DNA of 32,783 nt from JAYZDF01 sp036337945 (GCA_036337945.1 JAYZDF010000002.1:1-32783); one strand, 5' to 3'; shown: positions 1 to 9,149, numbered from the stretch's first letter. The notes: generated by a model not told the origin, from the letters alone. Numbers and translations are program-made.

Positions 1-1122
1 TCGTCCAAATCCCGCTTGAACCCTGCCTCCGGCCTTGTCATGTAAATTCACCCCAAAAATAGCAAGGTGCGGCGCTTCCTGCGCCCGCCTGAGGTGTTCG
101 GATGCAACCCCTGGTAAACCAGCGACGAGTATGCCCGCAGGGACAAAGATACTGTTGAGCTGAATCCCCTGTGGTTCAAAATCGGACGAATAGGCGCTCT
201 GCATCGCGCCATTCCAACCATCAACTTTCTCGTCGAACTTGGCCATCACCCGGAAAGCCGGATGCAAAGTAAGATTACGACCAAGCTCTCTTGAGCGCCG
301 ACCAATGTTACTCTTCTTTAGAATCAAAGGGGTGTAGTACGCACCCGCACTGAGAACGACCCGCCGCGCATTCACCTCAAAAGTATCTCCTGGCTGGCCC
401 GCTTTTCGATTGAGCAACCGACCTCTTACGCCGGCTGCCCGTCCGTTTCTCACAATGACTTTTTCTACAAGACAGTCTGAATAAACTGTAGCGCCGGCTT
501 TCTCCGCTCGGGGGAGATAATTTACGAGTACGCTTAGTTTGGACTCTTGTGGACACCCAAAATTACATGATGACCAGCCTGCGCAGTTCTTCGTGTTTCG
601 ACGCATTGGCTTGAGCTCGTAACCAAGCTCTTTTGCGCCCTTGGCAAAGAGGCGCGTTGATCGTGATTGCATTTCTATCGGCACCTGTTCCACGTGAATA
701 TTCGATTCTACTTCTTCATAATATGGCTCTAGTTTCTTGGGTGTGAAATCAGTAAGCCCGTGTTTTTGGTTCCACTCTTTGAGAACATTTTCAGGGATTC
801 GAAAACAGACGCCCCCCGTAAGTGTTGAGGACCCTCCGACACATCGCCCCATCATCACATTGATCATCGGTGTCTCACCAAGACCAACCGCCATTGTCAG
901 TCCGGCTTCTCTCCAAACATGACGAAGACTTTGACTGGGTCTCATATCTGCGTGCTCTTTAGAAGACACGTATCCACCTTCTTCCAGGACAACGACGCGT
1001 TGTCCTGCTTCGGCCAGGTGTGCCGCGATGACTGAGCCACCAGCTCCGGAACCAACCACTACAACGTCGGCTTCAATCTGTAGTGGGCCGTCATGCTCTC
1101 GTCCTATATAAACTTGCCTCAT
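1..1122 (-). CDS. GMC family FAD-dependent oxidoreductase (3' end missing)
   Basis: The reading frame is open to the left edge and gives 374 residues; GMC enzymes usually exceed 500, so the C-terminal substrate and catalytic part lies outside the window. Near the N terminus a run of valines leads into GSGAGG (residues 24-29), the FAD-binding Rossmann motif, and LEEGGYV follows at the second strand, as in the glucose-methanol-choline oxidoreductase family. Around residues 175-200 there is CAGWSSCNFGCPQ followed by LVNYLPRA, which matches the Cys-rich stretch of bacterial long-chain alcohol oxidase and sterol oxidase-like GMC proteins. The ATG overlaps the stop of the upstream gene as ATGA, so translation is probably coupled. 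Expected role: oxidation of an alcohol group on a lipid or other hydrophobic substrate. The substrate cannot be read from this part. Confidence 0.9.
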   Translation of the reverse strand, partial: MRQVYIGREHDGPLQIEADVVVVGSGAGGSVIAAHLAEAGQRVVVLEEGGYVSSKEHADMRPSQSLRHVWREAGLTMAVGLGETPMINVMMGRCVGGSSTLTGGVCFRIPENVLKEWNQKHGLTDFTPKKLEPYYEEVESNIHVEQVPIEMQSRSTRLFAKGAKELGYELKPMRRNTKNCAGWSSCNFGCPQESKLSVLVNYLPRAEKAGATVYSDCLVEKVIVRNGRAAGVRGRLLNRKAGQPGDTFEVNARRVVLSAGAYYTPLILKKSNIGRRSRELGRNLTLHPAFRVMAKFDEKVDGWNGAMQSAYSSDFEPQGIQLNSIFVPAGILVAGLPGVASEHLRRAQEAPHLAIFGVNLHDKAGGRVQAGFGR

Positions 1123-1622
1123 TTACGCCCCAATTGAGTAAGCGGTTGCCGCTCTGTTGCGAGACCGAGTGTCTTCGCTGCCTCAGGATGTTCGTAATAG
1201 ATGAGGCATAAAATGGCGCGGACAGGTATGAGTATCCTACCAATCTTACGTTGTTCAAACTGTCGAAGGGCACGTATTCGTTGATTAAAACTGAGTGTCG
1301 AAAACGGTCCTAGTTTCCAAATAAATAACGGTGATAGAAAAGCAATAACGGTGACCGCAGTTCGAAAAAGAAATCTTTGTTTCGTCGGCGCTCGGCTCAT
1401 GAAATCACAATACTCTCGCACGAGCCATTCCAGCTGTTTCGAGTCCATCGGAGAAGTGTCTGCGGAGAAAAACGCTTCTGAAATATAGTGAATTTGACGC
1501 GCATGAAAATTCGATACGGTTTCGTTTGGCAGACATTCTCCTTGCAAGCTTACGCTTACTATTTTTTCAGAAGCGAGTTCGTTACTCGTTGCAACAAGAG
1601 AATGAGTATTCGATGTTTTCAT
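1119..1622 (-). CDS. Small helical protein, probable accessory subunit of the GMC oxidoreductase
   Basis: This 167-residue protein ends inside the start codon of the GMC oxidoreductase gene (ATGA overlap). It has no signal peptide. A hydrophobic stretch at about residues 83-105 (TAVTVIAFLSPLFIW) is followed by a basic helical region and YYEHPEAAKTLGL near the C terminus. The general pattern, an N-terminal helical part with a membrane-associating segment and a late 'YYEHPE' stretch, resembles the N-terminal domain that precedes the FAD domain in fused long-chain alcohol oxidases. I therefore infer that here this domain is a separate subunit that binds or membrane-anchors the downstream enzyme. 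The family assignment is by resemblance only and is less sure than the gene call. It lies 29 bases downstream of the thioredoxin gene, in the same direction. Confidence 0.75.
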   Translation of the reverse strand: MKTSNTHSLVATSNELASEKIVSVSLQGECLPNETVSNFHARQIHYISEAFFSADTSPMDSKQLEWLVREYCDFMSRAPTKQRFLFRTAVTVIAFLSPLFIWKLGPFSTLSFNQRIRALRQFEQRKIGRILIPVRAILCLIYYEHPEAAKTLGLATERQPLTQLGRK

Positions 1623-1651
1623 ATGCTACTTCGTTCTCAGTGACCACGACG

Positions 1652-2929
1652 TCACTGTATCAGTTTTTCCTTTGAATCCAGTTCACGCAGCCAATAAGTT
1701 CTGATGAGAGATTTATCTTGGGATGCGATTTCTGCGCGCGCTAATTTCGAGACCTCTCTTGCCTCCTTGTGTTGGTTATTCGCGACCAGCAAATCAATTT
1801 TGGCTGAGAATAAACGGATACGTCTTGGTCCATATCCGAAGGCAAGCGCTTTGTTGATGGCTGAGATTCCCTCGTCGTATCGGTTCATGTGTCGGTACAG
1901 AAGCGCCATTCGCCAAAGAGTATTAAAGTCCTTTGGCAATTGTCTTTGTGTTTCTTGCAGCATGTGCTCCGCTTTCGCGAGCTCACCGAGGCTAAGATAA
2001 CAAGAGAGTCTATGGGCATCGAAGGTGGCCTTCGCTCTCGGTGACTGCGCCTCCTGAGCCGCTCTTTCAAGCAGTGTCATCTGTTGCACCTTGGTTCGAT
2101 GTGCAAGTAACTCGTTTCCTGACGCTTTATAGATGGAACTCAATGTCGCAAGAATGCTGGAATGGTCGTCGGCCGAAATGTCGAGATCATTGCTTTGAAG
2201 CGCAAGAACAAGTCTGTCTCTTATTTTCGAGAGAATTCGACTCTTCGCATTTGAATCGGGAACCGATTCCGCACAGGAGCCTACGAGCATTACGTAATCA
2301 AGACCCTGCGCATTGTTGGCAACCTGATCGAGAAAAGTTTCATTCTTTATCGCGCAAGCCTTGGCGTCTGTTTTCCGAAGTGCTTCCGCATATGCGGACA
2401 AAAGTCTCGTTTGTTCGTGCTTGTTCTTCTTTGTTGTGAGATTACTCTCCACTAAATCAATAGCGTCTTTATATTTTTGACTGGCGAGGGCTATTTGGAC
2501 CTGAGAAAGTAAACTATCTGGGCTTCGTTTTGCAATTCTAAAGAATTGCAGCATTTCATCGGTAGTACCAGAACCAAGCCATCGTCCCACAACATTATCT
2601 GTCGTGGGGTCTATGACCATGAATGTTGGAAAAGCATTGATGGTATATTTTTGAAAGAAGTTGGCGTTTTTGGGTTGGTCATAGTCGAGCGCCAACCAAA
2701 CGTGCTGCGATTGTAGTTCAGCGAATGCTGCTTGCGTAAACACAAAATTCTTCATCGCGAGACAGGTGTGGCACCATGTCGCCCAGACATCGACTGCGAC
2801 GAGTTTGTTTTCGGTCAACGCTCGAGATTTCGCTATTTGCCAATCATCCTTTATCCATGAAATGGGCCCGGATTCAGCTATGTGAAGTCCGGCGGATAAA
2901 GCTGCAATATTGACTAAGGATGCCAGCAC
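1652..2929 (-). CDS. Secreted or membrane-tethered thioredoxin-fold protein with C-terminal TPRs
   Basis: 425 residues from a GTG start; AAGG sits seven bases upstream and no other usual start codon lies between it and the upstream in-frame stop. The first 19 residues are hydrophobic (LASLVNIAALSAG), fitting a short signal or anchor. A thioredoxin fold follows: WATWCHTCLAMKN carries the CxxC pair (Cys53 and Cys56), and AFPTFMVID supplies the cis-proline loop. This resembles the C-terminal domain of DsbD and related thiol-disulfide proteins. From about residue 130 on, helical repeats of TPR type occupy the rest (for example LWRMALLYRHMNRYDEGIS). Likely role: periplasmic disulfide reduction or isomerisation, with the TPRs binding a client. 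It sits 26 bases after ggt in the same direction, so it is probably cotranscribed with it. Confidence 0.85.
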   Translation of the reverse strand: MLASLVNIAALSAGLHIAESGPISWIKDDWQIAKSRALTENKLVAVDVWATWCHTCLAMKNFVFTQAAFAELQSQHVWLALDYDQPKNANFFQKYTINAFPTFMVIDPTTDNVVGRWLGSGTTDEMLQFFRIAKRSPDSLLSQVQIALASQKYKDAIDLVESNLTTKKNKHEQTRLLSAYAEALRKTDAKACAIKNETFLDQVANNAQGLDYVMLVGSCAESVPDSNAKSRILSKIRDRLVLALQSNDLDISADDHSSILATLSSIYKASGNELLAHRTKVQQMTLLERAAQEAQSPRAKATFDAHRLSCYLSLGELAKAEHMLQETQRQLPKDFNTLWRMALLYRHMNRYDEGISAINKALAFGYGPRRIRLFSAKIDLLVANNQHKEAREVSKLARAEIASQDKSLIRTYWLRELDSKEKLIQ

Positions 2930-2955
2930 AAAAACTGCCTTAGCACAGTTGCGGC

Positions 2956-4698
2956 CTATTCTGCGACTACTACTCCATCACCGCGAGCATCTGCAGCTCC
3001 TCTCTTGCTGCCATCATCCAAAATTTCTATACCCGTCGCATCGCCCCAATAACCGGAATAATGTTTGATTACATGACCTCGCAGTCTAAGTTCTTCTACT
3101 ATACCGTCGGTCAGTGCTCCTTCTTCCAGCCTAAGTTCGTCAGGCAGCCATTGATGATGAATTCGAGGTGAATTGATGGCTGATCCAACATCAAGTCCGT
3201 AGTCGAGAACATGTAATAATATCTGCAAAACGGTCGTTATGATCGTTGATCCTCCAGGAGAGCCTAGAGCGAGCCGGACCTTATCGTTATGCGTAACGAT
3301 CGTCGGGCTCATCGAACTCAAGGGAATCTTACCGGGCTGTATATTATTCGCTTCGCCGCCAACAAGCCCGAATGAATTTGGTGCACCTGGAGCAGCGGAA
3401 AAGTCATCCATTTCATTATTGAGCAAGATACCTGTACCTGAAGCGACGACGCCCGAACCCCAGCTGTAGTTGATCGTTTGGGTCAGTGATGCAACATTTC
3501 CTTCTTTGTCTATGATGGTCAGATGCGTTGTTTCGTTTGGTTCTGAGTCATCGCTCTTGCCAGCGGAAACCTCGGAGGAACGTCTCGCTTTGCTGGCATC
3601 GATCGACGCGTACCTCTTTTGAACATAGTTTGGGCTCACGAGCATTTCGACAGGTGCGTTGTAGAATTTTGGGTCACCAAGATGTTCGGCTCTATCAGCG
3701 TAGGCGAGGCGCATAGATTCAACGAGGATATGAACGTCGTCTGCATCTAGCCAATGTTGCTTTCGGCCTCTCTTCTGCCGGTCAATCTCGAGCATCTGTA
3801 GTAGCTGAACAATATGAGTTCCACCAGAGGAGGGCAGTGGCATTGTTTCAATTTTATACCCGCGATATTGTACGCTGATTGGGCTACGCCACCTCGTTTG
3901 AAAGTTTTTCAAGTCGTCTATTTCTAATAAGCCGCCAAGTTTTCTGCTTTCATTGACCATGGCGTGTGCAACCCAGCCACTTCGAAACAATTCAGGCCCT
4001 TTTGCTTTGAGTGCTCGAAGAGTTTTCGCAAGGTCTTTTTGAATAACGACTTCACCGACTTTATACGGCGATCCTTCGTTGAGGAAAATCTTCGCGCTTT
4101 CTGGATGGCTTTGCAGCAACTTTTGCCGATAAACGCTCGTTCTGTAGAATTTTGGGAGCACTTTGAAACCCGACTCTGCGAGATCTATTGCGGCATCCAG
4201 AGACTCCGCGAGCTTTTTTTTTCCAAATTTCTTCTGTGCATCAAACAAGCCGGGAACCATTCCCGGAACTGCTACTGCAAAGATGCCTTCCACTGACTTT
4301 TTTGAATCGAGTTTTCCATCCACGATATACATGTCCCGATGTGCTCGTTTTGGAGCGACTTCTCGATAATCAATTACAGACGTCTTTTTCGATTTAGCAT
4401 CGCGGTAAAGAAGAAAGCCGCCGCCGCCAATGCCTGCACTATAAGGTTCCACAACAGACAGTACGTAGGCAGCGACAACGGCAGCGTCCATTGCATTTCC
4501 TCCCGAACGTAGCATTTCTACAGCCGCCTTTGATGCTTCGGGATGAGCGGTCGCAACCATACCTAATTGACCGGTGACAGTCTGTGCTCCCGCCGGCGTA
4601 GGTGCGAAAAACCCATAGCAAGCTGTAACCAAAAGAAAAATGTAACTCAGATAAAGTTGGAAGAGCGAAAAGTCAGCTTGACGTGGACACGCGTCCAC
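2956..4698 (-). CDS. ggt: Gamma-glutamyltransferase
   Basis: Cleaves gamma-glutamyl bonds of glutathione and related compounds, or transfers the glutamyl group, in the periplasm. I place the start at the GTG at 4698 because GGAG lies six bases before it, a signal peptide follows (YLSYIFLLVTACYGFF, then a cleavage-like AGA), and the length becomes 580 residues, the same as E. coli GGT. In this numbering the autocatalytic nucleophile is Thr390 in NETTHLTIID (E. coli Thr391), which cuts the proenzyme into large and small subunits. LLNNEMDDFS, PLSSMSPTIV and GSPGGSTIITTVLQ match the active-site and lid regions of the small subunit, so the enzyme looks intact. A longer open frame extends to 4782, but it would run into the RNase D gene and lacks a signal at its N terminus. 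First gene of the minus-strand group ending at position 1. Confidence 0.96.
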   Translation of the reverse strand: MDACPRQADFSLFQLYLSYIFLLVTACYGFFAPTPAGAQTVTGQLGMVATAHPEASKAAVEMLRSGGNAMDAAVVAAYVLSVVEPYSAGIGGGGFLLYRDAKSKKTSVIDYREVAPKRAHRDMYIVDGKLDSKKSVEGIFAVAVPGMVPGLFDAQKKFGKKKLAESLDAAIDLAESGFKVLPKFYRTSVYRQKLLQSHPESAKIFLNEGSPYKVGEVVIQKDLAKTLRALKAKGPELFRSGWVAHAMVNESRKLGGLLEIDDLKNFQTRWRSPISVQYRGYKIETMPLPSSGGTHIVQLLQMLEIDRQKRGRKQHWLDADDVHILVESMRLAYADRAEHLGDPKFYNAPVEMLVSPNYVQKRYASIDASKARRSSEVSAGKSDDSEPNETTHLTIIDKEGNVASLTQTINYSWGSGVVASGTGILLNNEMDDFSAAPGAPNSFGLVGGEANNIQPGKIPLSSMSPTIVTHNDKVRLALGSPGGSTIITTVLQILLHVLDYGLDVGSAINSPRIHHQWLPDELRLEEGALTDGIVEELRLRGHVIKHYSGYWGDATGIEILDDGSKRGAADARGDGVVVAE

Positions 4699-4704
4699 AT
4701 GAGA

Positions 4705-4708
4705 CTCC
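4705..4708 (-). promoter_or_regulatory. Ribosome binding site deciding the ggt start
   Basis: GGAG on the minus strand, six bases before the GTG at 4698. It favours this GTG over the longer frame from 4782 and over the TTG at 4632, which would remove most of the signal peptide. Confidence 0.6.
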
Positions 4709-4717
4709 AGAGCATCA

Positions 4718-5890
4718 TTGGCTGAACCAGCGCAAGAACGAGAACTTGTATTTATCAACGAAACGGCAAGTGAATCTCTCATAGACGAAACGATCGATAG
4801 CCTGAGTGCCTCGGATAAGCTAGCGTTTGATACGGAGTCTGATTCATTTTACCGTTATCAAGAACGCGTTTGTCTCATGCAGTTCTCCGATCAAACCCGA
4901 GACTATATCTACGATCCTCTTAGCCACGGTTTGGTTCCAAAGCTTAGGAACATATTGGAATCAAGTCATCGAACTGTTTTACTTCATGGTGGAGATTTCG
5001 ACGTATTGTCGATGCGGCGCGATTTCGATCTTCAATTCGGTAAGCTCTTCGATACTCTTATCGCCGCTCGGTGTCTCGGTATGACTTCTTTTGGCCTAGC
5101 GAGTCTTCTCGAGTCAGTACTTGGTATAAAAATCAGCAAATCAGAACAGCGATCCGACTGGGGGCGACGCCCACTTACTCATAAGCAGATTACCTACGCT
5201 CGACAGGATACAGCCCATCTTTTGCGTTTGGCCGAGAACTTGAGCGAGCGGCTTGATAAATTGGGTCGACTCTCCTGGGTGGGCGAAGACTGTGAACTTT
5301 TGCGGCAAAGACAGCCTCGCCCCAAACAGTTCGATCCTGAAGGTTGGAGAAAATTACGCGGTGCATCAGGCCTGGAGCCGGTCGCCCGAAAAGTGGTGTA
5401 CCGCCTCTACCTTTGGAGAGAAAAAGAAGCCAAAAGCCGTAATCGCGCTCCTTTCAGGGTAATTGGCAACGATGTAATCCTCGATATTGGGCGTCTGGCG
5501 CAAGAAAATCCAAAAAACTGCCTGGGTCAACTTCGTCGAGTACGGGGTATATCCCCTAAGATGAATGTGGATGGACTGCGGCGAGCCGTCGAGCAAGGTC
5601 TTCGAGCTACTGAGATACCCCCGGTTATGCCACCGAGGAAACGATCCGAGTCCAAGCATCGTTCAAAATCAAGAGATCCTGATTTAAAACAAAGACTTAG
5701 CAAATTAAAAGAGGCCAGGAAAAAATGTGCGGAGCGCGCAAATCTTGAGCCGTCATTTCTTGTTTCTGGAGCTGTGCTCGAGGAAATCGCACGCCTTCCC
5801 CCATCGTCGGTTGGCGAATTGCTCAAACAGGCCAACCTGACGAATTGGAGAAGTGAGCTTTTGAGTACAGAACTTTGGTCAGCGCTGTAG
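4718..5890 (+). CDS. rnd: Ribonuclease D
   Basis: 3'-5' exoribonuclease acting in tRNA 3' end maturation. 390 residues, close to the E. coli enzyme. The DEDDy residues are all visible: Asp38 and Glu40 in FDTESDSF, Asp95 in HGGDFDVLSMRRDF, and Tyr160/Asp164 in YARQDTAHLLRL. An HRDC domain follows at about residues 215-295 (ARKVVYRLYLWREKEAKSRN), and a second HRDC-like region fills the C terminus, as in E. coli RNase D. The start must be TTG: an in-frame stop lies at 4700-4702 and the first in-frame ATG comes after the catalytic Asp38/Glu40. E. coli rnd also starts with UUG, a feature known to limit its expression. It is divergent from ggt with only 19 bases between the two start codons. Confidence 0.95.
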   Translation: MAEPAQERELVFINETASESLIDETIDSLSASDKLAFDTESDSFYRYQERVCLMQFSDQTRDYIYDPLSHGLVPKLRNILESSHRTVLLHGGDFDVLSMRRDFDLQFGKLFDTLIAARCLGMTSFGLASLLESVLGIKISKSEQRSDWGRRPLTHKQITYARQDTAHLLRLAENLSERLDKLGRLSWVGEDCELLRQRQPRPKQFDPEGWRKLRGASGLEPVARKVVYRLYLWREKEAKSRNRAPFRVIGNDVILDIGRLAQENPKNCLGQLRRVRGISPKMNVDGLRRAVEQGLRATEIPPVMPPRKRSESKHRSKSRDPDLKQRLSKLKEARKKCAERANLEPSFLVSGAVLEEIARLPPSSVGELLKQANLTNWRSELLSTELWSAL

Positions 5891-5998
5891 AAATGATCTT
5901 TCAAGTCGGGTATTTGCAGTGCAGTGATTGACCATAAAGGTGAACACTGGCAGACCGTCTCTGGCCGTTGTTTAGGTACAATCGAGGTATAAAAAGAT

Positions 5999-6694
5999 AT
6001 GGGCACTATTCGTACAAAGATCTTATTTATTGGCGCGTCACTACTTGTAGTGGCCGGCAGTGTAAACGCATATGCACAAGAAGCGGGCTCGGCAAAAACC
6101 GAAGCTGCTGCTCCGTCGCAAGCACCCTCTCAAAGTGAGGACGATGCTGTTATCAGAATGAGGGGTCTTGAAGAGCGAGTTAATTCTCTCAAAGAAAAGA
6201 TTTTTCGTAGTAAGGCACGATTAATGCTGCTGCGCGAAACCGTTCTTAATGGTGCATTGGCGGGTGCGAAAGCAAAGATTGTTCACCGAAACGAGATGGG
6301 TACTGGATTCGTTCTTGAGAGTGTCAGTTATGCGCTTGATGGCGCACCTATTTTTACGAAGACGGATACCGATGGCGATCTAAATGATGTTGCTGAGATA
6401 GAACTCTTCAATGGAAGTATCGTACCAGGCAATCACAACCTGTCCGTCAACATGGTTTATCGAGGGAGTGGGTATGGAGTGTTCAGTTACGTCAAAGGGT
6501 ACTCATTCAAAATCCGATCAAGCTACGCATTTACAGCGGAAGAAGGAAAGGTCACTTCAGTTCGTATCGTAGGATATGAAAAAGGCGGTATTACCACCGA
6601 CCTAAAAGATCGCCCAGCGGTTCGTTACGATGTTGAAGTAAAACGAGATCCTAATCAGCCGAATGCTTCAGGTGCATCGCAAAAGTCTGAGTAG
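5999..6694 (+). CDS. Secreted protein of unknown function, first gene of the Glt-like block
   Basis: 231 residues with a clear signal peptide (IRTKILFIGASLLVVAGS, cleavage near AYAQE). An Ala/Ser/Pro/Gln-rich linker (residues 27-45) is followed by a short coiled coil (RMRGLEERVNSLKEKIFRSK, residues 52-71) and then a beta-rich domain to about residue 210 containing VLESVSYALDGAPIFTKTD and VPGNHNLSVNMVYRGSG. The phrase 'YALDGAPIF ... PGNHNLSV' suggests a small carbohydrate-binding or PEGA-like beta sandwich, but I do not recognise a named family. It is followed in the same direction by two large TPR proteins, which suggests a periplasmic role with them. A similar small secreted protein is, as far as I recall, often found beside AgmU/AglT-type genes in Myxococcota; I cannot verify this here. 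Confidence 0.8.
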   Translation: MGTIRTKILFIGASLLVVAGSVNAYAQEAGSAKTEAAAPSQAPSQSEDDAVIRMRGLEERVNSLKEKIFRSKARLMLLRETVLNGALAGAKAKIVHRNEMGTGFVLESVSYALDGAPIFTKTDTDGDLNDVAEIELFNGSIVPGNHNLSVNMVYRGSGYGVFSYVKGYSFKIRSSYAFTAEEGKVTSVRIVGYEKGGITTDLKDRPAVRYDVEVKRDPNQPNASGASQKSE

Positions 6695-6746
6695 TTTCAG
6701 GGTTATATAATCCAACGATTCAGCATCTATTTTTACAGGCGACGAT

Positions 6747-9149
6747 ATGTATAAGAGGTCTCATAACCAATCTAAAGCGCGGCACTTGGTGTACACTATT
6801 GTGCTACCAGCCGCGGTAGCTTTTCATGCGAATTCAGCATCGGCCGAATCATCTCTCAGTGCGAGTGAAGCCCAAGAACAATTGGGAACCCTCATCACGA
6901 GTGTAAAGGAACTCCGAGGGGAGCTTGATGAAGTGGCCAAAGGTTACGGTGTTCAACTCACTGGGCTCGAAGAGGCGAGTGTTGAGCGACGTTTACGCGA
7001 AGGAAAAGTCCACTTCCTATTGAACGATTTTCTACGTGCTTCGATTGTACTTATGAATGTCGTCGAAAACGAAGAAAACCGAAGTCATCCTCAGTACGAC
7101 GATTGCGTCTATTACCTTGCGGAATCTCTGCGACGAACGGGGAACTTTTCTGGAGCACGGTCATTCTTTGAAGACCTTTTGTCTCGAGCACGCGGTCAAA
7201 GGCTTAAAGAAGTTGTTGTCGCTTTGCTAGGCATCGCGGATTCGACCGGGCGTTACGACGGCGTTGAGGTTTATGTGGATCGATTGATGAGGGTTGGCGA
7301 TGCCAGTGACCCTCAAGTTAATTACCATTATGGTAAAACATTGTTTCGCTCAGCAGGGACAGATGACATTCGATATTCGAAAGCACTGGAGGTTTTCTCG
7401 CGAATTGCTGCCGGTGGTGAAGCATCAGCTAAAGCAAGCTATTACGCTGGTGTCACCCTATTACAAATGCGGAAAATCGATGAAGCGATTCTGAAGTTTC
7501 AAGAAGCTGCGCAACGGGCCGGTTCAGCGGTCGAAGCAGATGAGATAAAAGATTTGGCTCAATTGGCTCTTGGTCGAGCTTATTACGAAAAAGGCGACGT
7601 TACGAACGCAGTGGATTCGTATCAAGAGATCAATGAGAAATCTCCGCACTTCTCTGACATGCTTTTTGAAGTGGCCTGGGCTTACGTGAAAGCATCAAAC
7701 CAAAACGTTGGTAACCCCGAAGAGAAAGCGCGTTTTCTTGATATGGCTCTTCGCATGTCTGAGTTGCTGATGGCGTCTGCCCCTGACCATAAGCTATTTC
7801 CGGAAGCTAGAATTCTTGAAGGCAACCTGCAGATTCGACTTGGTGCACCTGAAACAGCCTATGATACTTTTCAAACCATAATCGACCGATATGGTGGGGC
7901 TCAAACAAAACTAAGAGAGCTTCGACAAACATTGAATAATCCGACCGAGTTTCTGCAGCAACTTGTTGATGATCGTTCTCGTACGTCAGCCGCGGCCGGT
8001 ATGCTGCCTCCCGTAGCGATTGATTGGGCTATTCAATCTGAAACAGTTCGCGATGCAGTAGATGTCATGAAGGAACTCAGCGAAGGCCAAGCTTTTCTCC
8101 GCGAAAGCCGCAATTTGATCAAGACGATGGAAGAATCACTCCGTGGTGAACAAAAATATACGATGTTCACAGGGCTTGGAGATGCGCGTGCGCGTGCCTA
8201 CGCTGTCGAGAATCAACTTCTGAAAGCGCACCGTAGAATGCTGCAGCTAGAGCGTGGGATTCATTTGCCGTATCTCACCGAAAAGCAGAACGCTCAGCTT
8301 AATCTATTTCGGGCTCGCCGCATGTCCCTCGAAAAGGAAGTGAGAAATCTACCTGGTAGCACAAAACAGGTTGGCAAAACTTCGAACGAAATCAATGCGA
8401 AATACGATGCGACGAAAAAGCGAGTGTTTAGACAAAATGCTGACCTTTCTGCGATGCGCTCACAGGTCGCGGCCGTAGAGGTCTGGCTGTCTGAAAATCG
8501 CTCTAAGCTGACAGACCGAGAGATTGCGCTCATGAGTAAGCGTGCTCGAGACATTCGTAGCGTCCTCATTCAACTCGAGAACGAAGCAGAAGAGCTTGGA
8601 GAACGCGTTGAGACTGCGCAAACAATTTCATCTGGTGACGGTGGTCGAGTCCATGCAGCCCGATTGCGAGAAGCATATGCCGCTAATATCGAGAGAGAGT
8701 CAGGTTTTTTGAAATCGATTCGTGGCAAGCTGCCTGTTGAGTTTCAGTCAAGCCTTACGGCGATAGATGCTGTTCGTGGGGACCTCCGAGACATCGCTCA
8801 AGAATTACAAACTTTACAGCGAGCTCTCGACCGACAAATTCTCTCGAAAGTTGATGGAATTCGAGAACGACTAAAGCTTGAAACTGAGAAGCTCGATCGA
8901 TTCGAACAAGAACAAGACAACCTGTCTGGAAAGACGAGATCGCTATTAGGTCCGGTCGCTCTAGCCTCGCTCCAAAGCGTCATTGATCAATTCAATGATT
9001 TAGTGATGAAAGCTGACGTCGGGATTATTGACGTAGCTTGGGCGCGAAAGCGAGACACGACTGCCAAAGTGAATTCTGCGGTCGACCAAGAACAACAACG
9101 TGTCCAAGACCTTACTGTCAAATATCAAGACTTTATTGAGGAGGACTAG
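6747..9149 (+). CDS. Periplasmic TPR and coiled-coil protein
   Basis: 800 residues. The N terminus has a basic stretch and a hydrophobic core (LVYTIVLPAAVAFHANSASA), a signal peptide. Residues 60-400 are TPR-like repeats, for example DCVYYLAESLRRTGNFSGA, YYAGVTLLQMRKIDEAI and QLALGRAYYEKGDVTNAVD. From about residue 430 to the end the sequence is heptad-like and rich in Glu, Arg, Leu and Gln (LMSKRARDIRSVLIQLENEA, then DIAQELQTLQRALDRQI), so a long coiled coil is likely. Only three bases separate its stop from the next start, so it is cotranslated with the GltD-like gene. Likely role: structural or scaffold protein of the same periplasmic complex. I do not know a Myxococcus gene name for it. 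Confidence 0.88.
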   Translation: MYKRSHNQSKARHLVYTIVLPAAVAFHANSASAESSLSASEAQEQLGTLITSVKELRGELDEVAKGYGVQLTGLEEASVERRLREGKVHFLLNDFLRASIVLMNVVENEENRSHPQYDDCVYYLAESLRRTGNFSGARSFFEDLLSRARGQRLKEVVVALLGIADSTGRYDGVEVYVDRLMRVGDASDPQVNYHYGKTLFRSAGTDDIRYSKALEVFSRIAAGGEASAKASYYAGVTLLQMRKIDEAILKFQEAAQRAGSAVEADEIKDLAQLALGRAYYEKGDVTNAVDSYQEINEKSPHFSDMLFEVAWAYVKASNQNVGNPEEKARFLDMALRMSELLMASAPDHKLFPEARILEGNLQIRLGAPETAYDTFQTIIDRYGGAQTKLRELRQTLNNPTEFLQQLVDDRSRTSAAAGMLPPVAIDWAIQSETVRDAVDVMKELSEGQAFLRESRNLIKTMEESLRGEQKYTMFTGLGDARARAYAVENQLLKAHRRMLQLERGIHLPYLTEKQNAQLNLFRARRMSLEKEVRNLPGSTKQVGKTSNEINAKYDATKKRVFRQNADLSAMRSQVAAVEVWLSENRSKLTDREIALMSKRARDIRSVLIQLENEAEELGERVETAQTISSGDGGRVHAARLREAYAANIERESGFLKSIRGKLPVEFQSSLTAIDAVRGDLRDIAQELQTLQRALDRQILSKVDGIRERLKLETEKLDRFEQEQDNLSGKTRSLLGPVALASLQSVIDQFNDLVMKADVGIIDVAWARKRDTTAKVNSAVDQEQQRVQDLTVKYQDFIEED

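Noticed and set aside
4699..4782. N-terminal extension of ggt to 4782
   Set aside because: It would overlap rnd by 65 bases and place 28 residues before the signal peptide; the GTG at 4698 has a ribosome binding site and yields the family length of 580.
6706..6711. TATAAT before the coiled-coil TPR gene as a promoter -10 box
   Set aside because: The bases at the proper -35 distance (AAGTCT at 6683-6688) do not resemble TTGACA, and the gap is only 52 bases in a likely operon.
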